NCBI GenBank assembly: GCA_947496555.1
Contig: CANMDH010000046.1
Location: forward strand, 1 to 41,070
DNA from: an uncultured Aquimarina sp.
Lineage (GTDB): Bacteria; Bacteroidota; Bacteroidia; Flavobacteriales; Flavobacteriaceae
Reading direction: 5' to 3'
Length of the DNA: 41,070 bases
The position numbers and the translations under genes were made by a program. The notes below the pieces were generated by a model. The model did no database searches and was not told where the DNA came from. It saw only the letters and a list, made by a program, of their open reading frames with translations. Shown here in pieces: positions 9,605-17,492 of the stretch; within the stretch, counting starts at the first letter, position 1; each line of letters begins with the position of its first letter.

Positions 9605-10318
9605 TTATATAGACATTGGTACTTCCATTAATAATATTTTTGATGAACTATCGGCAAGGATTTCAATCTTGTTGGTTTCCAAGATACCGACCCCATCTCT
9701 TTTGTTCAACTTTTGAGTCTCAATAGTCATATCGCCTTCCAAAACAAAAGCATATACTCCGTTGTTAGGATCTTTTAATTCATAAGAAACAGTAGTCCCT
9801 GCTTCAAACTCACCCAAATGAAACCAAGTATTTTGATGTATCCATACACCATCGTCGTCTTGATTTGGAGAAAGAATCTGTGATAATTGATTTTTTAAAT
9901 CATCATGATTTAGCGTGATTTGATCATAACGAGGTGCTACATTTTTTTGATTAGGGATTACCCATATCTGTAAGAATTTGACCTCTTTATCTTGGTTCTT
10001 ATTATACTCACTATGAAAAACTCCCGTTCCTGCACTCATTACCTGTATATCACCTTCTTTGATCACGGTGGTGTTCCCCATGCTGTCTTTGTGTTCTAAA
10101 TCACCTTCAAGTGGGATAGAGATGATTTCCATATTATCGTGTGGATGTTTTCCAAATCCCATTCCAGGCGCTACCGTATCATCGTTTAATACTCTTAGAA
10201 CTCCAAAATTCATTCTTTCGGGATTGTAATAATTGGCAAAACTAAATGAGTGACTAGAATTTAACCACCCATGGTTTGCTTTTCCTCTGGTATCTGCTTT
10301 ATGCACTATCGTTTTCAT
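9605..10318 (-). CDS. Pirin family protein (quercetinase-like bicupin)
   Basis: A 237-residue bicupin. The N-terminal cupin has the metal ligands H58 and H60 (GKHPHDNMEI), H102 and E104 (GVFHSEYN), matching the three-His/one-Glu site of pirins; the opening ...NHGWLNSSHSFSFANYYNPERM is diagnostic. Some bacterial pirins open the ring of flavonols such as quercetin; others act as regulators. It lies immediately upstream of a nitroreductase and downstream of an AraC regulator that ends 260 bases before it. A perfect dyad at 10368-10387 lies 50 bases upstream of the start and could control it. Confidence 0.93.
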   Translation of the reverse strand: MKTIVHKADTRGKANHGWLNSSHSFSFANYYNPERMNFGVLRVLNDDTVAPGMGFGKHPHDNMEIISIPLEGDLEHKDSMGNTTVIKEGDIQVMSAGTGVFHSEYNKNQDKEVKFLQIWVIPNQKNVAPRYDQITLNHDDLKNQLSQILSPNQDDDGVWIHQNTWFHLGEFEAGTTVSYELKDPNNGVYAFVLEGDMTIETQKLNKRDGVGILETNKIEILADSSSKILLMEVPMSI

Positions 10319-10367
10319 TTCTTATCCTTTCTTTTATAGTGAACTCCTTTTAACTTTTTCTTTTGCC

Positions 10368-10387
10368 TGCAAAATTTACATTTTGCA
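10368..10387 (-). promoter_or_regulatory. Perfect inverted repeat upstream of pirin, candidate operator
   Basis: TGCAAAAT and ATTTTGCA are perfect 8-bp arms around a 4-base spacer. On the minus strand the sequence also contains TAAATTTTG, one base longer than the -7 consensus TAnnTTTG, so the dyad may overlap a promoter. It lies 50-69 bases upstream of the pirin start. No T tract follows, so it is not a terminator. Confidence 0.5.
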
Positions 10388-10482
10388 CCCTAACCTCGTT
10401 ATTTTTTATTATCGTAGCTATGGCTATGCCAAGAAAAAATATCTTCTTTATGGCACAAAAGCCAAACTTTTCGACTTAAAAC

Positions 10483-10515
10483 AAAAAGATAAAATGAGTT
10501 CATGGTTATCTTTTT
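10483..10515 (-). terminator. Terminator downstream of the AraC-type gene
   Basis: AAAAAGATAA (10483-10492) pairs perfectly with TTATCTTTTT (10506-10515) around a 13-base loop. On the minus strand it lies 62 bases past the AraC stop, and the arm itself supplies the T-rich run (CTTTTTGTTTT). This separates AraC from pirin transcription. Confidence 0.7.
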
Positions 10516-10577
10516 TTACATTACAAAGTTGCCACTTCTAAAAGGGTTATAAAATGCAAGAATACGAGCAAGTCATA

Positions 10578-11459
10578 TCAAAATCCGACATTGCCATTAT
10601 TTTTGAATACAGAAGGTGAGATTCCGGTACTTTTCTTGAAAAAATTACTGAAGTTTGAAGGCTCAGAAAAACCAAGGGTGTAGGCAATTTCTTTGGTAGT
10701 TTGTTCCGAGAAGAATAACATCCGTTTGGCCGCAATGATAATGCGAGATTGTACATATTCTTTGGCCGTTTTGCCGATCAATGATTTTATGGTGCGATTA
10801 AGATGATCTGGGGTGACATGGAGTGCCTTTGCATATTGTTGCACCAAATGCCATTCTGAAAAGCGATCCTCTACCAGGTTTTTAAAATCCTTCAGAATAG
10901 TAGCGCCAGCCTGTAGTTGCTGCGTATTTCTTTCATCAAGACTACAGATGTTATTGCAAGCAATCAAGAAAAGCTTTACTAATGCACCTTGCTTCTGAGC
11001 TTTAAATTTGATATTGGATTTTTGTGTTTTATACATCTGTTGGCTGTAGCGATCAAGAACTTCATGCTGTTGGATATTTAGATAGAGTGGGGGAGTTTCA
11101 CCATAAGCGGTAAACAGGTTAATGTCCTCGATAAAACAATAATCGATATTATTTTCTACCAAAAACTGTCTAGAAAAGGTAATCACCCAACCATAAGACT
11201 TTTGTTTTTCTTGTATCTGATGTACTTGCCCAGGGCTAATAAAGAATACTTGGTTGTTTTCTAAAGCATATTCATTAAAATCGATTCGATGCGTTCCTTC
11301 TGCTTTTTTAATCAAAAGTATGGTATAGAAATTATGACGATGTGGTGTATCGAGTTTAGGATTTTTAGCCTCATGAACATCTTCCGTTTTTTTTATATCA
11401 AACGTCATGAGGGTATCAGACCGATCTACAAATTCGTACGTTTTTATGGGATTGGACAT
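10578..11459 (-). CDS. AraC family transcriptional regulator
   Basis: A 293-residue regulator. Residues ~15-130 form a cupin-like sensing domain (DTPHRHNFYTILLI, FFISPGQVHQI), as in AraC proteins that bind small effectors. The C-terminal ~100 residues hold two helix-turn-helix motifs: LHVTPDHLNRTIKSLIGKT and TTKEIAYTLGFSEPSNFSNF followed by FKKSTGISPSVF. It precedes the pirin and nitroreductase genes on the same strand, but a terminator lies between, so it is a neighbouring regulator rather than part of their transcript. It may control them, though AraC proteins usually bind direct rather than inverted repeats. Confidence 0.93.
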   Translation of the reverse strand: MSNPIKTYEFVDRSDTLMTFDIKKTEDVHEAKNPKLDTPHRHNFYTILLIKKAEGTHRIDFNEYALENNQVFFISPGQVHQIQEKQKSYGWVITFSRQFLVENNIDYCFIEDINLFTAYGETPPLYLNIQQHEVLDRYSQQMYKTQKSNIKFKAQKQGALVKLFLIACNNICSLDERNTQQLQAGATILKDFKNLVEDRFSEWHLVQQYAKALHVTPDHLNRTIKSLIGKTAKEYVQSRIIIAAKRMLFFSEQTTKEIAYTLGFSEPSNFSNFFKKSTGISPSVFKNNGNVGF

Positions 11460-11554
11460 AGGCTTTATAGCATATAAAACTGTCCAAAAGATAGGGTATT
11501 TAAATAATTTAATATTTAATTTTTGATTAAGATTAGGAAGTGTTTAAGCCTTTT

Positions 11555-12007
11555 TTATTCTATTCTTTCATAAAATAGCCCCGGACCATCGCAAGCCCAA
11601 CAAGTTGCTATCAATTCTTTTTCAGAATCAAGTTTAAGATATTCTTTAAGATCGGCAGAGCAATTGCAAAGCAAGGCGCTTTCTGTTTCGTGGATAAATT
11701 CTAGATATTCACCATCAGAAAGTTGTACCCGCTTAAAAGTTCCTTGTACAGTAATAGTGGTGTTTTCTTGTTCTCTAGATTTGATAAACGCACCATTGGA
11801 TTGTAAGAGATAATATTCTTGCCAGGCCATGTCTGCTCCCGTTGATGGAGGTATATCGGTGACCATTCCTGACATTTTAACCAGATGCCATTTCTGTGGA
11901 TATTGATCTGCTTTCAATGGAGATTCTTCTTGAGTGGCAGATTCGTTATTTTTTGAGCATGAAAACAAAATGCAAATTGAAAATAGTGTAAAGAGTAGTT
12001 TTTTCAT
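11555..12007 (-). CDS. Small lipoprotein with cysteine-rich C-terminus
   Basis: A 150-residue lipoprotein: signal MKKLLFTLFSICILFSC with the acylated cysteine at 17. The mature domain resembles small lipocalin-like Bacteroidota lipoproteins (QKWHLVKMSG at the start, strands such as YYLLQSNGAFIKSRE and GTFKRVQLSDGEYLEF). Four cysteines near the end, in CNCS and CWACDGPG, could form disulfides or bind metal. No enzyme motif is seen. It lies upstream of AraC on the same strand with a 95-base gap. I do not recognise a named family. Confidence 0.75.
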   Translation of the reverse strand: MKKLLFTLFSICILFSCSKNNESATQEESPLKADQYPQKWHLVKMSGMVTDIPPSTGADMAWQEYYLLQSNGAFIKSREQENTTITVQGTFKRVQLSDGEYLEFIHETESALLCNCSADLKEYLKLDSEKELIATCWACDGPGLFYERIE

Positions 12008-12111
12008 GATGTCGCTGTTTTGTCTTTAGTAGGTAGATGATCAATATTAAAAACAGTTGCGTAATATAGGGTTTTAAATCCGAACGATAGTTTGCTACAA
12101 ATTAAATGATT

Positions 12112-12196
12112 CATCACTGAAAGGGACGAAGCGATCTTTTTACTACAAGTAGAATTATAGTTACTAAGAAAAAGACTACTTCGTCCTGTTGTCCTT
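12112..12196. repeat. Degenerate palindromic (REP-like) intergenic element
   Basis: GGACGAAG at 12124-12131 and CTTCGTCC at 12179-12186 are perfect 8-bp inverted arms; inside them CTTTTT and AAAAAG extend the stem after a 4-base mismatch. The GACGAAGcgATCTTT core resembles the widespread intergenic repeat containing ACGAAGCAATCT. The copy is imperfect and probably old. Nothing else is seen in the 12008-12224 gap. Confidence 0.55.
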
Positions 12197-12224
12197 GTAG
12201 GGCATTTGTACAACCTTTAAAACC

Positions 12225-12261
12225 AAAAAAGGAACAAACAACAAGTGTCTATTCCTTTTTT
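12225..12261 (-). terminator. Terminator of the M16 peptidase gene
   Basis: AAAAAAGGAA (12225-12234) and TTCCTTTTTT (12252-12261) are perfect 10-bp arms around a 17-base loop. On the minus strand it lies 35 bases past the M16 stop and ends in six T residues. Confidence 0.8.
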
Positions 12262-12295
12262 GAGATGTTATAAATTGTGATTAGATTTCCAAAAC

Positions 12296-15151
12296 CTAAT
12301 CTTTAACCGGTTCTTTTTCTTCATTTAATAATACCGGCGTACCAAAACCTAATTGTTCTAGCTTTTTAAACTGTGTTTTGGCATCACCTACTACCAGGTA
12401 GATCATTTTATTGGGATCTAGATAAGTGTTGGATAATTTCTTGATCTCTTCTACCGTCATATTGTTTACAATCGCTTCGCGCTGGGTGACATAATCATCA
12501 GGATATTTAAATTCGCTAATGTTGATCAACATATTTATTTTAGAATTAAAGGTCTCAAACGCCCTGGCGTTGCTTTTGATCATTGAGCTTTTGGTGATAT
12601 CCAAATCTTCCTGGGTATAGTTTTTACCATAGTTGGTCAAAATCTCTTTTACCAAATCTGCCGACTCATAGGTGACATTCGTTCGTACCCCACTAGAGAT
12701 CGTAAAAGGCCCAGGGATCGTACTACCCGAAAAACGGGAGCCTATACCATAAGTATATCCTTTACCCTCACGTAACTGCTGTGTAAACTGCGATGCAAAT
12801 CCACCCCCGCCCAGACGGTAATTCATGATTTGTGTAGGGTAGTAGTCCTTATCGGTCGCGGCCAGAGCACGATACCCAAATCGTATTTGGGATTGTTTGG
12901 CATCGGGTACATCATAAAAAAATACTTTGGATTGTGCTGGTGATTTTGGCGCATCCAACGCCGGGAATTTTACATCTTTTTGTGGCCAATTCTTGTCAAG
13001 CGTAGCCAATGAAGTTTTGATCGCATCTTTGTCTATGTCACCAACCACATGCACTTTTGTAATAGTAGGAGATACATTGGCGGCATAATATTGCTTAAGG
13101 TCTTCGATAGTGATTGATCCTACAGAGGCTTCAGTACCTAGATTATTATGTGATAAAATATGATCCGCACCATACACTAACTTTGCATATTGGTTATTTG
13201 CGATACTTCTGGGGCTGGCTTCTTCTTGTTGGATCTGGCTAATTACACTTTGCTTAATAAGCTCAAATTCTTTTTGATCCCATCGCGGTTCAAGGATCAT
13301 TTCTTCAACCAGTGCCAATGTTTTTTCGTAGTTTCTGGCTAGGGTACTTCCAGTTATGGCAATGTTTTCATCCCCTGCAAAGATATTGATCTCTGCTCCC
13401 AGGCTTTCGATAGCATCTTCTAGCTCTTCGGTGGTTTTTGATTGTGTACCCTTGGTCATCAATCTTGCCAACATGTTAGACACTCCAACTTTATCGGCTT
13501 TCTCCAATAACAAACCACATCGAATGTTTATTCTAAACTGTACCAGTGGGATTTCATCATTTTGTATTCCGTAGATTTCGATTCCAGAGGATAGCTTATC
13601 TTTCCAAACCGATGGTACTTTTACTTCCGGAGTTTCTCCATACGGTGGTTCTACCGATCGATCAAAAGAGGAAGGTGTTTTTTCATATTCTGCTGCAATA
13701 CTAGCATCAAAAGCCTCTTCAGCACCTTCAACAATTTTTTCTTCGACCACATTAGCAAGCTGCGAACCCTTTAGTACCAAATCCGTTTGACCAATGGGAA
13801 CAAAACTAGTAGCCACATAGTGTTTTCCTTTGATGTACTGATTGTATACCCGATTCACATCCTCTACGGTAACGGCAAGGATGTTTTTTACATCTTGGTT
13901 AATAAAACCGGGATCATTAGCAAAAATCTCATATTGCGCCAATTGAAATCCTTTGCCCAATACGCTGGATAATCCATTGTAAAAATTAGTTTCCTGGCCC
14001 GCTTTGATACGATCCAGATCCTTTTGTGAAATTCCTTCGGTTTCAAACTTGGTAAAAGCTTCGGCAATGGCTTGATCAATAGTGTTGAGGTTCGTTTTTT
14101 CGAATCCACGAATACTTAGATGATATTGCCCGGCTAATTCAGATCCATAATGATACATAGTAACCTGTGGTGTAAGCTGCTTATCATCAACCAATACTTT
14201 GTTGAAAGGTGCTTTTTTTCCTTCAGAAAGGTAGGTGGATAAAACATCTAAAGCATACGAATCCGGGTGATACATCGGTATCGTTGGCCAAGTCATAGTA
14301 ACCTGCGGAAGACGTGCAAAATTATCTTCGTAGTACAGCTTTTTTGTTTCAGAAAGTACACCAGGCCTTTTTTCTAGTTTCGGAATATCTTGGCCACGTT
14401 TGATTTCATCAAAATATTTATGTACCCATTCTTTGGCTTGTGTTGTATCAAAATCTCCGGCAATCGTTAGCGTAACATTATTGGGAACGTACCAACGATT
14501 AAAGAAATCTTTTACATCTTGTAAGGTAGCATTTTGTAAATCTTCCAGCGAACCAATCACTTGCCAGCTATAAGGGTGGCTTTCTGGATACAAATTTTTG
14601 TCAATTATGTACCCCACATGTCCATAAGGACGATTGTCTATGCTTTGGCGTTTTTCGTTCTTAACTACTTGTTTTTCTTTGGCAAGAACTTGTTCGGTCA
14701 CAGTATTAATAAAGAAACCAAGCTTATCGGCTTCGGCCCAGATCATTTTTTCAAGGGCATCCTTGGGCACCGTTTGATAATAGTTGGTACGATCACGACT
14801 GGTAGATCCATTGGCACCGGATCCACCGATACGAGCACTCATTTTGTCGAGCCCGCCTTTACCAAGATTTTCTGATTCCAGGAAAAGCAGGTGTTCAAAC
14901 AAATGGGCAAATCCTGTTCTTCCTTCTTTTTCTCTGGCAGAACCCACATGTGCTGTTAGCGCCACGGCAACCACGGGATCTGATCGATCTACATGAAATA
15001 CGACTTGTAATCCGTTATCCAGGGTAAACTTTTCAAAATCTACTTTGAATTCCTTGGTTTCTGCTACTTTTTCTTGTGTCGTTTCTTTTTTGCAGGAAAC
15101 AATAACTCCTGATAGCAAGAATGCGAAGAGAATTAATTTTAAAGTTTTCAT
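12296..15151 (-). CDS. M16 family zinc metallopeptidase (pitrilysin-like), lipoprotein
   Basis: A 951-residue exported peptidase with two full M16 units. I place the start at ATG 15151, because it gives a lipoprotein signal (MKTLKLILFAFLLSGVIVSC); the frame stays open to 15199, but that part runs through the terminator of the preceding gene. The inverted zinc motif is H83-L-F-E86-H87, with a later Glu in KQVVKNEKRQ as third ligand. The second half keeps the fold without the zinc site (typical R/Y substrate-groove residues around GGGGFASQFTQQLREGKGYTYG). It probably trims peptides in the periplasm and lies in line with M3 and M14 peptidase genes. Confidence 0.93.
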   Translation of the reverse strand: MKTLKLILFAFLLSGVIVSCKKETTQEKVAETKEFKVDFEKFTLDNGLQVVFHVDRSDPVVAVALTAHVGSAREKEGRTGFAHLFEHLLFLESENLGKGGLDKMSARIGGSGANGSTSRDRTNYYQTVPKDALEKMIWAEADKLGFFINTVTEQVLAKEKQVVKNEKRQSIDNRPYGHVGYIIDKNLYPESHPYSWQVIGSLEDLQNATLQDVKDFFNRWYVPNNVTLTIAGDFDTTQAKEWVHKYFDEIKRGQDIPKLEKRPGVLSETKKLYYEDNFARLPQVTMTWPTIPMYHPDSYALDVLSTYLSEGKKAPFNKVLVDDKQLTPQVTMYHYGSELAGQYHLSIRGFEKTNLNTIDQAIAEAFTKFETEGISQKDLDRIKAGQETNFYNGLSSVLGKGFQLAQYEIFANDPGFINQDVKNILAVTVEDVNRVYNQYIKGKHYVATSFVPIGQTDLVLKGSQLANVVEEKIVEGAEEAFDASIAAEYEKTPSSFDRSVEPPYGETPEVKVPSVWKDKLSSGIEIYGIQNDEIPLVQFRINIRCGLLLEKADKVGVSNMLARLMTKGTQSKTTEELEDAIESLGAEINIFAGDENIAITGSTLARNYEKTLALVEEMILEPRWDQKEFELIKQSVISQIQQEEASPRSIANNQYAKLVYGADHILSHNNLGTEASVGSITIEDLKQYYAANVSPTITKVHVVGDIDKDAIKTSLATLDKNWPQKDVKFPALDAPKSPAQSKVFFYDVPDAKQSQIRFGYRALAATDKDYYPTQIMNYRLGGGGFASQFTQQLREGKGYTYGIGSRFSGSTIPGPFTISSGVRTNVTYESADLVKEILTNYGKNYTQEDLDITKSSMIKSNARAFETFNSKINMLINISEFKYPDDYVTQREAIVNNMTVEEIKKLSNTYLDPNKMIYLVVGDAKTQFKKLEQLGFGTPVLLNEEKEPVKD

Positions 15152-15177
15152 TATGTACGTATATATGATAATAAAAA

Positions 15178-15222
15178 AAAGAGTACATGCATACTTCAAG
15201 AAAAGTGACGTGTGTACTCTTT
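15178..15222 (-). terminator. Terminator between the M3 and M16 peptidase genes
   Basis: AAAGAGTACA (15178-15187) and TGTACTCTTT (15213-15222) are perfect 10-bp arms; on the minus strand the stem runs into eight or more T residues. It lies 14 bases past the M3 stop, so M3 and M16 are at least partly separate transcripts, and it argues against the upstream M16 start at 15199. Confidence 0.85.
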
Positions 15223-15235
15223 AAAATAGATGTTA

Positions 15236-17404
15236 TTATGATTTGGTTACTGGAAATCCTCGGTCTCTCATCAGAGCTTCAATCTTGGCATCACGACCTC
15301 TAAATTTTCTATAAGCCTCGGCCGGATCCATGGCATTGCGTGGTGCAAATAGGTATTTTACCAATTTAGCTGCTACTTCTTTATCATAGAATCCTCCTGG
15401 GGCTTCCGCAAAGGCTTCTGCAGCATCCGATGTTAAAACATCGGCCCACATATATCCATAATATGCGGTAGCATACCCTTCACCAGAGAACACATGACCA
15501 AAGTGTGGAGTACGATGACGCATTACCAGTTCTTTTGGCATATTTAGTTCTTTCAAGGTTTCTCTTTCAAATGTATCTATGTCAATATTAGTAGGATCGG
15601 CCAAATGGAATTTCATATCCATCAATGCAGAAGCTAAATATTCTGTAGTAGCAAATCCTTGATTAAAGGTTGCTGCTTTTTTGATCTTTTCAACAAGCGC
15701 CTTTGGCATTGGTTCTCCTGTCTTGTAATGCTTTAGGTAGTTGTCAATTACCTGGTCTGTTGATAACCAGCGTTCTAATAATTGAGACTGAAACTCGGTA
15801 TAATCACGCACACCTCCATTAAGGGTAGGATATCGTACTTCTGAAGAGAAGAAATGCAAAGCATGACCAAATTCGTGGAAAAATGTAGTTGCATCATCCC
15901 AGGACACCAATACAGGCTCTCCTGGAGCTGGCTTCACAAAATTAGAGTTGTTGGATCCTAGTACAGTTTCTTTCCCATCAAATGTCGTATGACTGCGATA
16001 GGTAGTTGCCCATGCACCTGAACGTTTACCAGGTCTGGCAAAAGGGTCCAGGTACCATAAACCGATATGCTCTCCTGAAGTTTTATCATTTACTTCCCAT
16101 ACTTTTACATCTTCATGAAATACAGAAACTTTACCTTCTTCAACCGGAGTGAATTTGTAGTTGAATAACTCGCCCGCTACAAAGAACATGGCTTCTCTTA
16201 GTTTATCAAGCTGCAAGTATTGTTTTACTTCGTCTGAGTCTAGATCGTATTTCTTTTTTCTTACTTTTTCGGCATAGTAGCGATAATCCCATGGTTCTAT
16301 CGTAATCTTATCTCCACTGGCATCAGCCACGGCTTGCATATCGGCCACTTCTTCCTTTACACGGGCGATGGCGGCTGGCCAAACGGCGTTCATAAGTTTC
16401 ATGGCATTTTCAGGATTTTTTGCCATACGATTTTGCAATCTCCAATCGGCATAGTTATCATGACCTAATAGTCCTACGCGCTCTTTTCGTAGTTTTAAGA
16501 TTTTGGCGATATTCTCGTTATTGTCCTTATCATCACCATTATCTCCTCGGGAATAGTAATTCTCCCAAACTTTTTTTCGTAGTTCTCTTTCGTTAGAATA
16601 TTTCAAGAAAGGATCCATCGAAGATCGAGTATTGGTCACTGCATATTTACCTTCTTGTTCTCGATCGGTGGCAGCCTTTGCATAGGCTTTGACCAATGGG
16701 TCTGATAAACCGCTTAATTGATCTTTGGTAAGATAGGTAACATACCCTTCTTCGTCTTCAAGAATATTATTGGAAAAATTGGTATACAGCTCAGACAGTT
16801 CTTTGTTGATTGCCGCGTAGCGTTTCTTTTTCTCGTCATCTAATTCTGCTCCATTCATGGCAAAACCTTCATAGGTTAGTTGCACAACACGTTGTTGATC
16901 TGCTTCTAGTGGTTCTTTTTTAGAGTTTTCGTATACCGTTTTGATACGCTGAAAAAGCTTTGTGTTTTGTGAGATTTTAGATTGAAATTCGGATAGCTTA
17001 GGCGCCATTTCTTTTTGAATTTCTCTGAATTCTGGGGATGACATATTACTACTTAAAATTCCGTAGTAAGTAAATACCCTACCCAATTCTTCTCCAGCTC
17101 TTTCCATAGCAACGATGGTGTTCTCAAAAGTAGGAGCTTCAGTGTTGTTTGCGATATCATCGATCTCTTTAAGATTCATTTCCATTCCTTTTTCAAGAGC
17201 TGGCATTAGATCTTCCAGATTCATTTTATCAAACGTGGGGGTACCTCCATAAGGTCCCGTCCATTCTGCCATTAAAACATTATCTGTTTTTTCTGTTTCC
17301 TTGGTTGTGTCCACAGTTTCTTTCTTTTGGTTACAACTTGTCAAAACAATGACCGAACAAAACGCCATCATTTTTAGAGTTTTTGAAATTTGTTGAGTTT
17401 TCAT
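15236..17404 (-). CDS. M3 family metallopeptidase, peptidyl-dipeptidase Dcp-like lipoprotein
   Basis: A 722-residue M3 zinc peptidase of the Dcp/oligopeptidase type. The zinc site H510-E-F-G-H514 lies in TTFFHEFGHALHFF, with E537 in DYTEFQSQ as third ligand; HxTPHFGHVFSGEGYATAYYGY near residue 640 is the substrate-binding stretch typical of Dcp. The N-terminal signal ends in LTSC (cysteine at 24), so the enzyme is anchored outside the cytoplasm, unlike cytoplasmic E. coli Dcp. Dcp enzymes remove C-terminal dipeptides. It lies 88 bases after the M14 gene and before M16. Confidence 0.95.
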   Translation of the reverse strand: MKTQQISKTLKMMAFCSVIVLTSCNQKKETVDTTKETEKTDNVLMAEWTGPYGGTPTFDKMNLEDLMPALEKGMEMNLKEIDDIANNTEAPTFENTIVAMERAGEELGRVFTYYGILSSNMSSPEFREIQKEMAPKLSEFQSKISQNTKLFQRIKTVYENSKKEPLEADQQRVVQLTYEGFAMNGAELDDEKKKRYAAINKELSELYTNFSNNILEDEEGYVTYLTKDQLSGLSDPLVKAYAKAATDREQEGKYAVTNTRSSMDPFLKYSNERELRKKVWENYYSRGDNGDDKDNNENIAKILKLRKERVGLLGHDNYADWRLQNRMAKNPENAMKLMNAVWPAAIARVKEEVADMQAVADASGDKITIEPWDYRYYAEKVRKKKYDLDSDEVKQYLQLDKLREAMFFVAGELFNYKFTPVEEGKVSVFHEDVKVWEVNDKTSGEHIGLWYLDPFARPGKRSGAWATTYRSHTTFDGKETVLGSNNSNFVKPAPGEPVLVSWDDATTFFHEFGHALHFFSSEVRYPTLNGGVRDYTEFQSQLLERWLSTDQVIDNYLKHYKTGEPMPKALVEKIKKAATFNQGFATTEYLASALMDMKFHLADPTNIDIDTFERETLKELNMPKELVMRHRTPHFGHVFSGEGYATAYYGYMWADVLTSDAAEAFAEAPGGFYDKEVAAKLVKYLFAPRNAMDPAEAYRKFRGRDAKIEALMRDRGFPVTKS

Positions 17405-17492
17405 ACGTATTAGTATTGTTTAATTGATGTGTTATTTTTACTGAAGTTAAAAAGAAGAAACAACTTCGATTTATCTTCTGAAGTTCTATACG

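Noticed and set aside
12004-12213. 69-residue minus-strand ORF overlapping the start of the small lipoprotein by four bases
   Set aside because: Its sequence runs through the degenerate palindromic repeat at 12112-12196 and shows no protein-like pattern; the overlap is accidental.
15152-15199. Upstream extension of the M16 peptidase to 15199
   Set aside because: The added residues would be encoded within the terminator of the preceding gene and displace the lipoprotein signal; ATG at 15151 is the natural start.
17405-17492. Weak GAAGTT/AACTTC hairpin between the M14 and M3 genes
   Set aside because: Only six pairs and no following T tract; not enough to call a terminator or operator.
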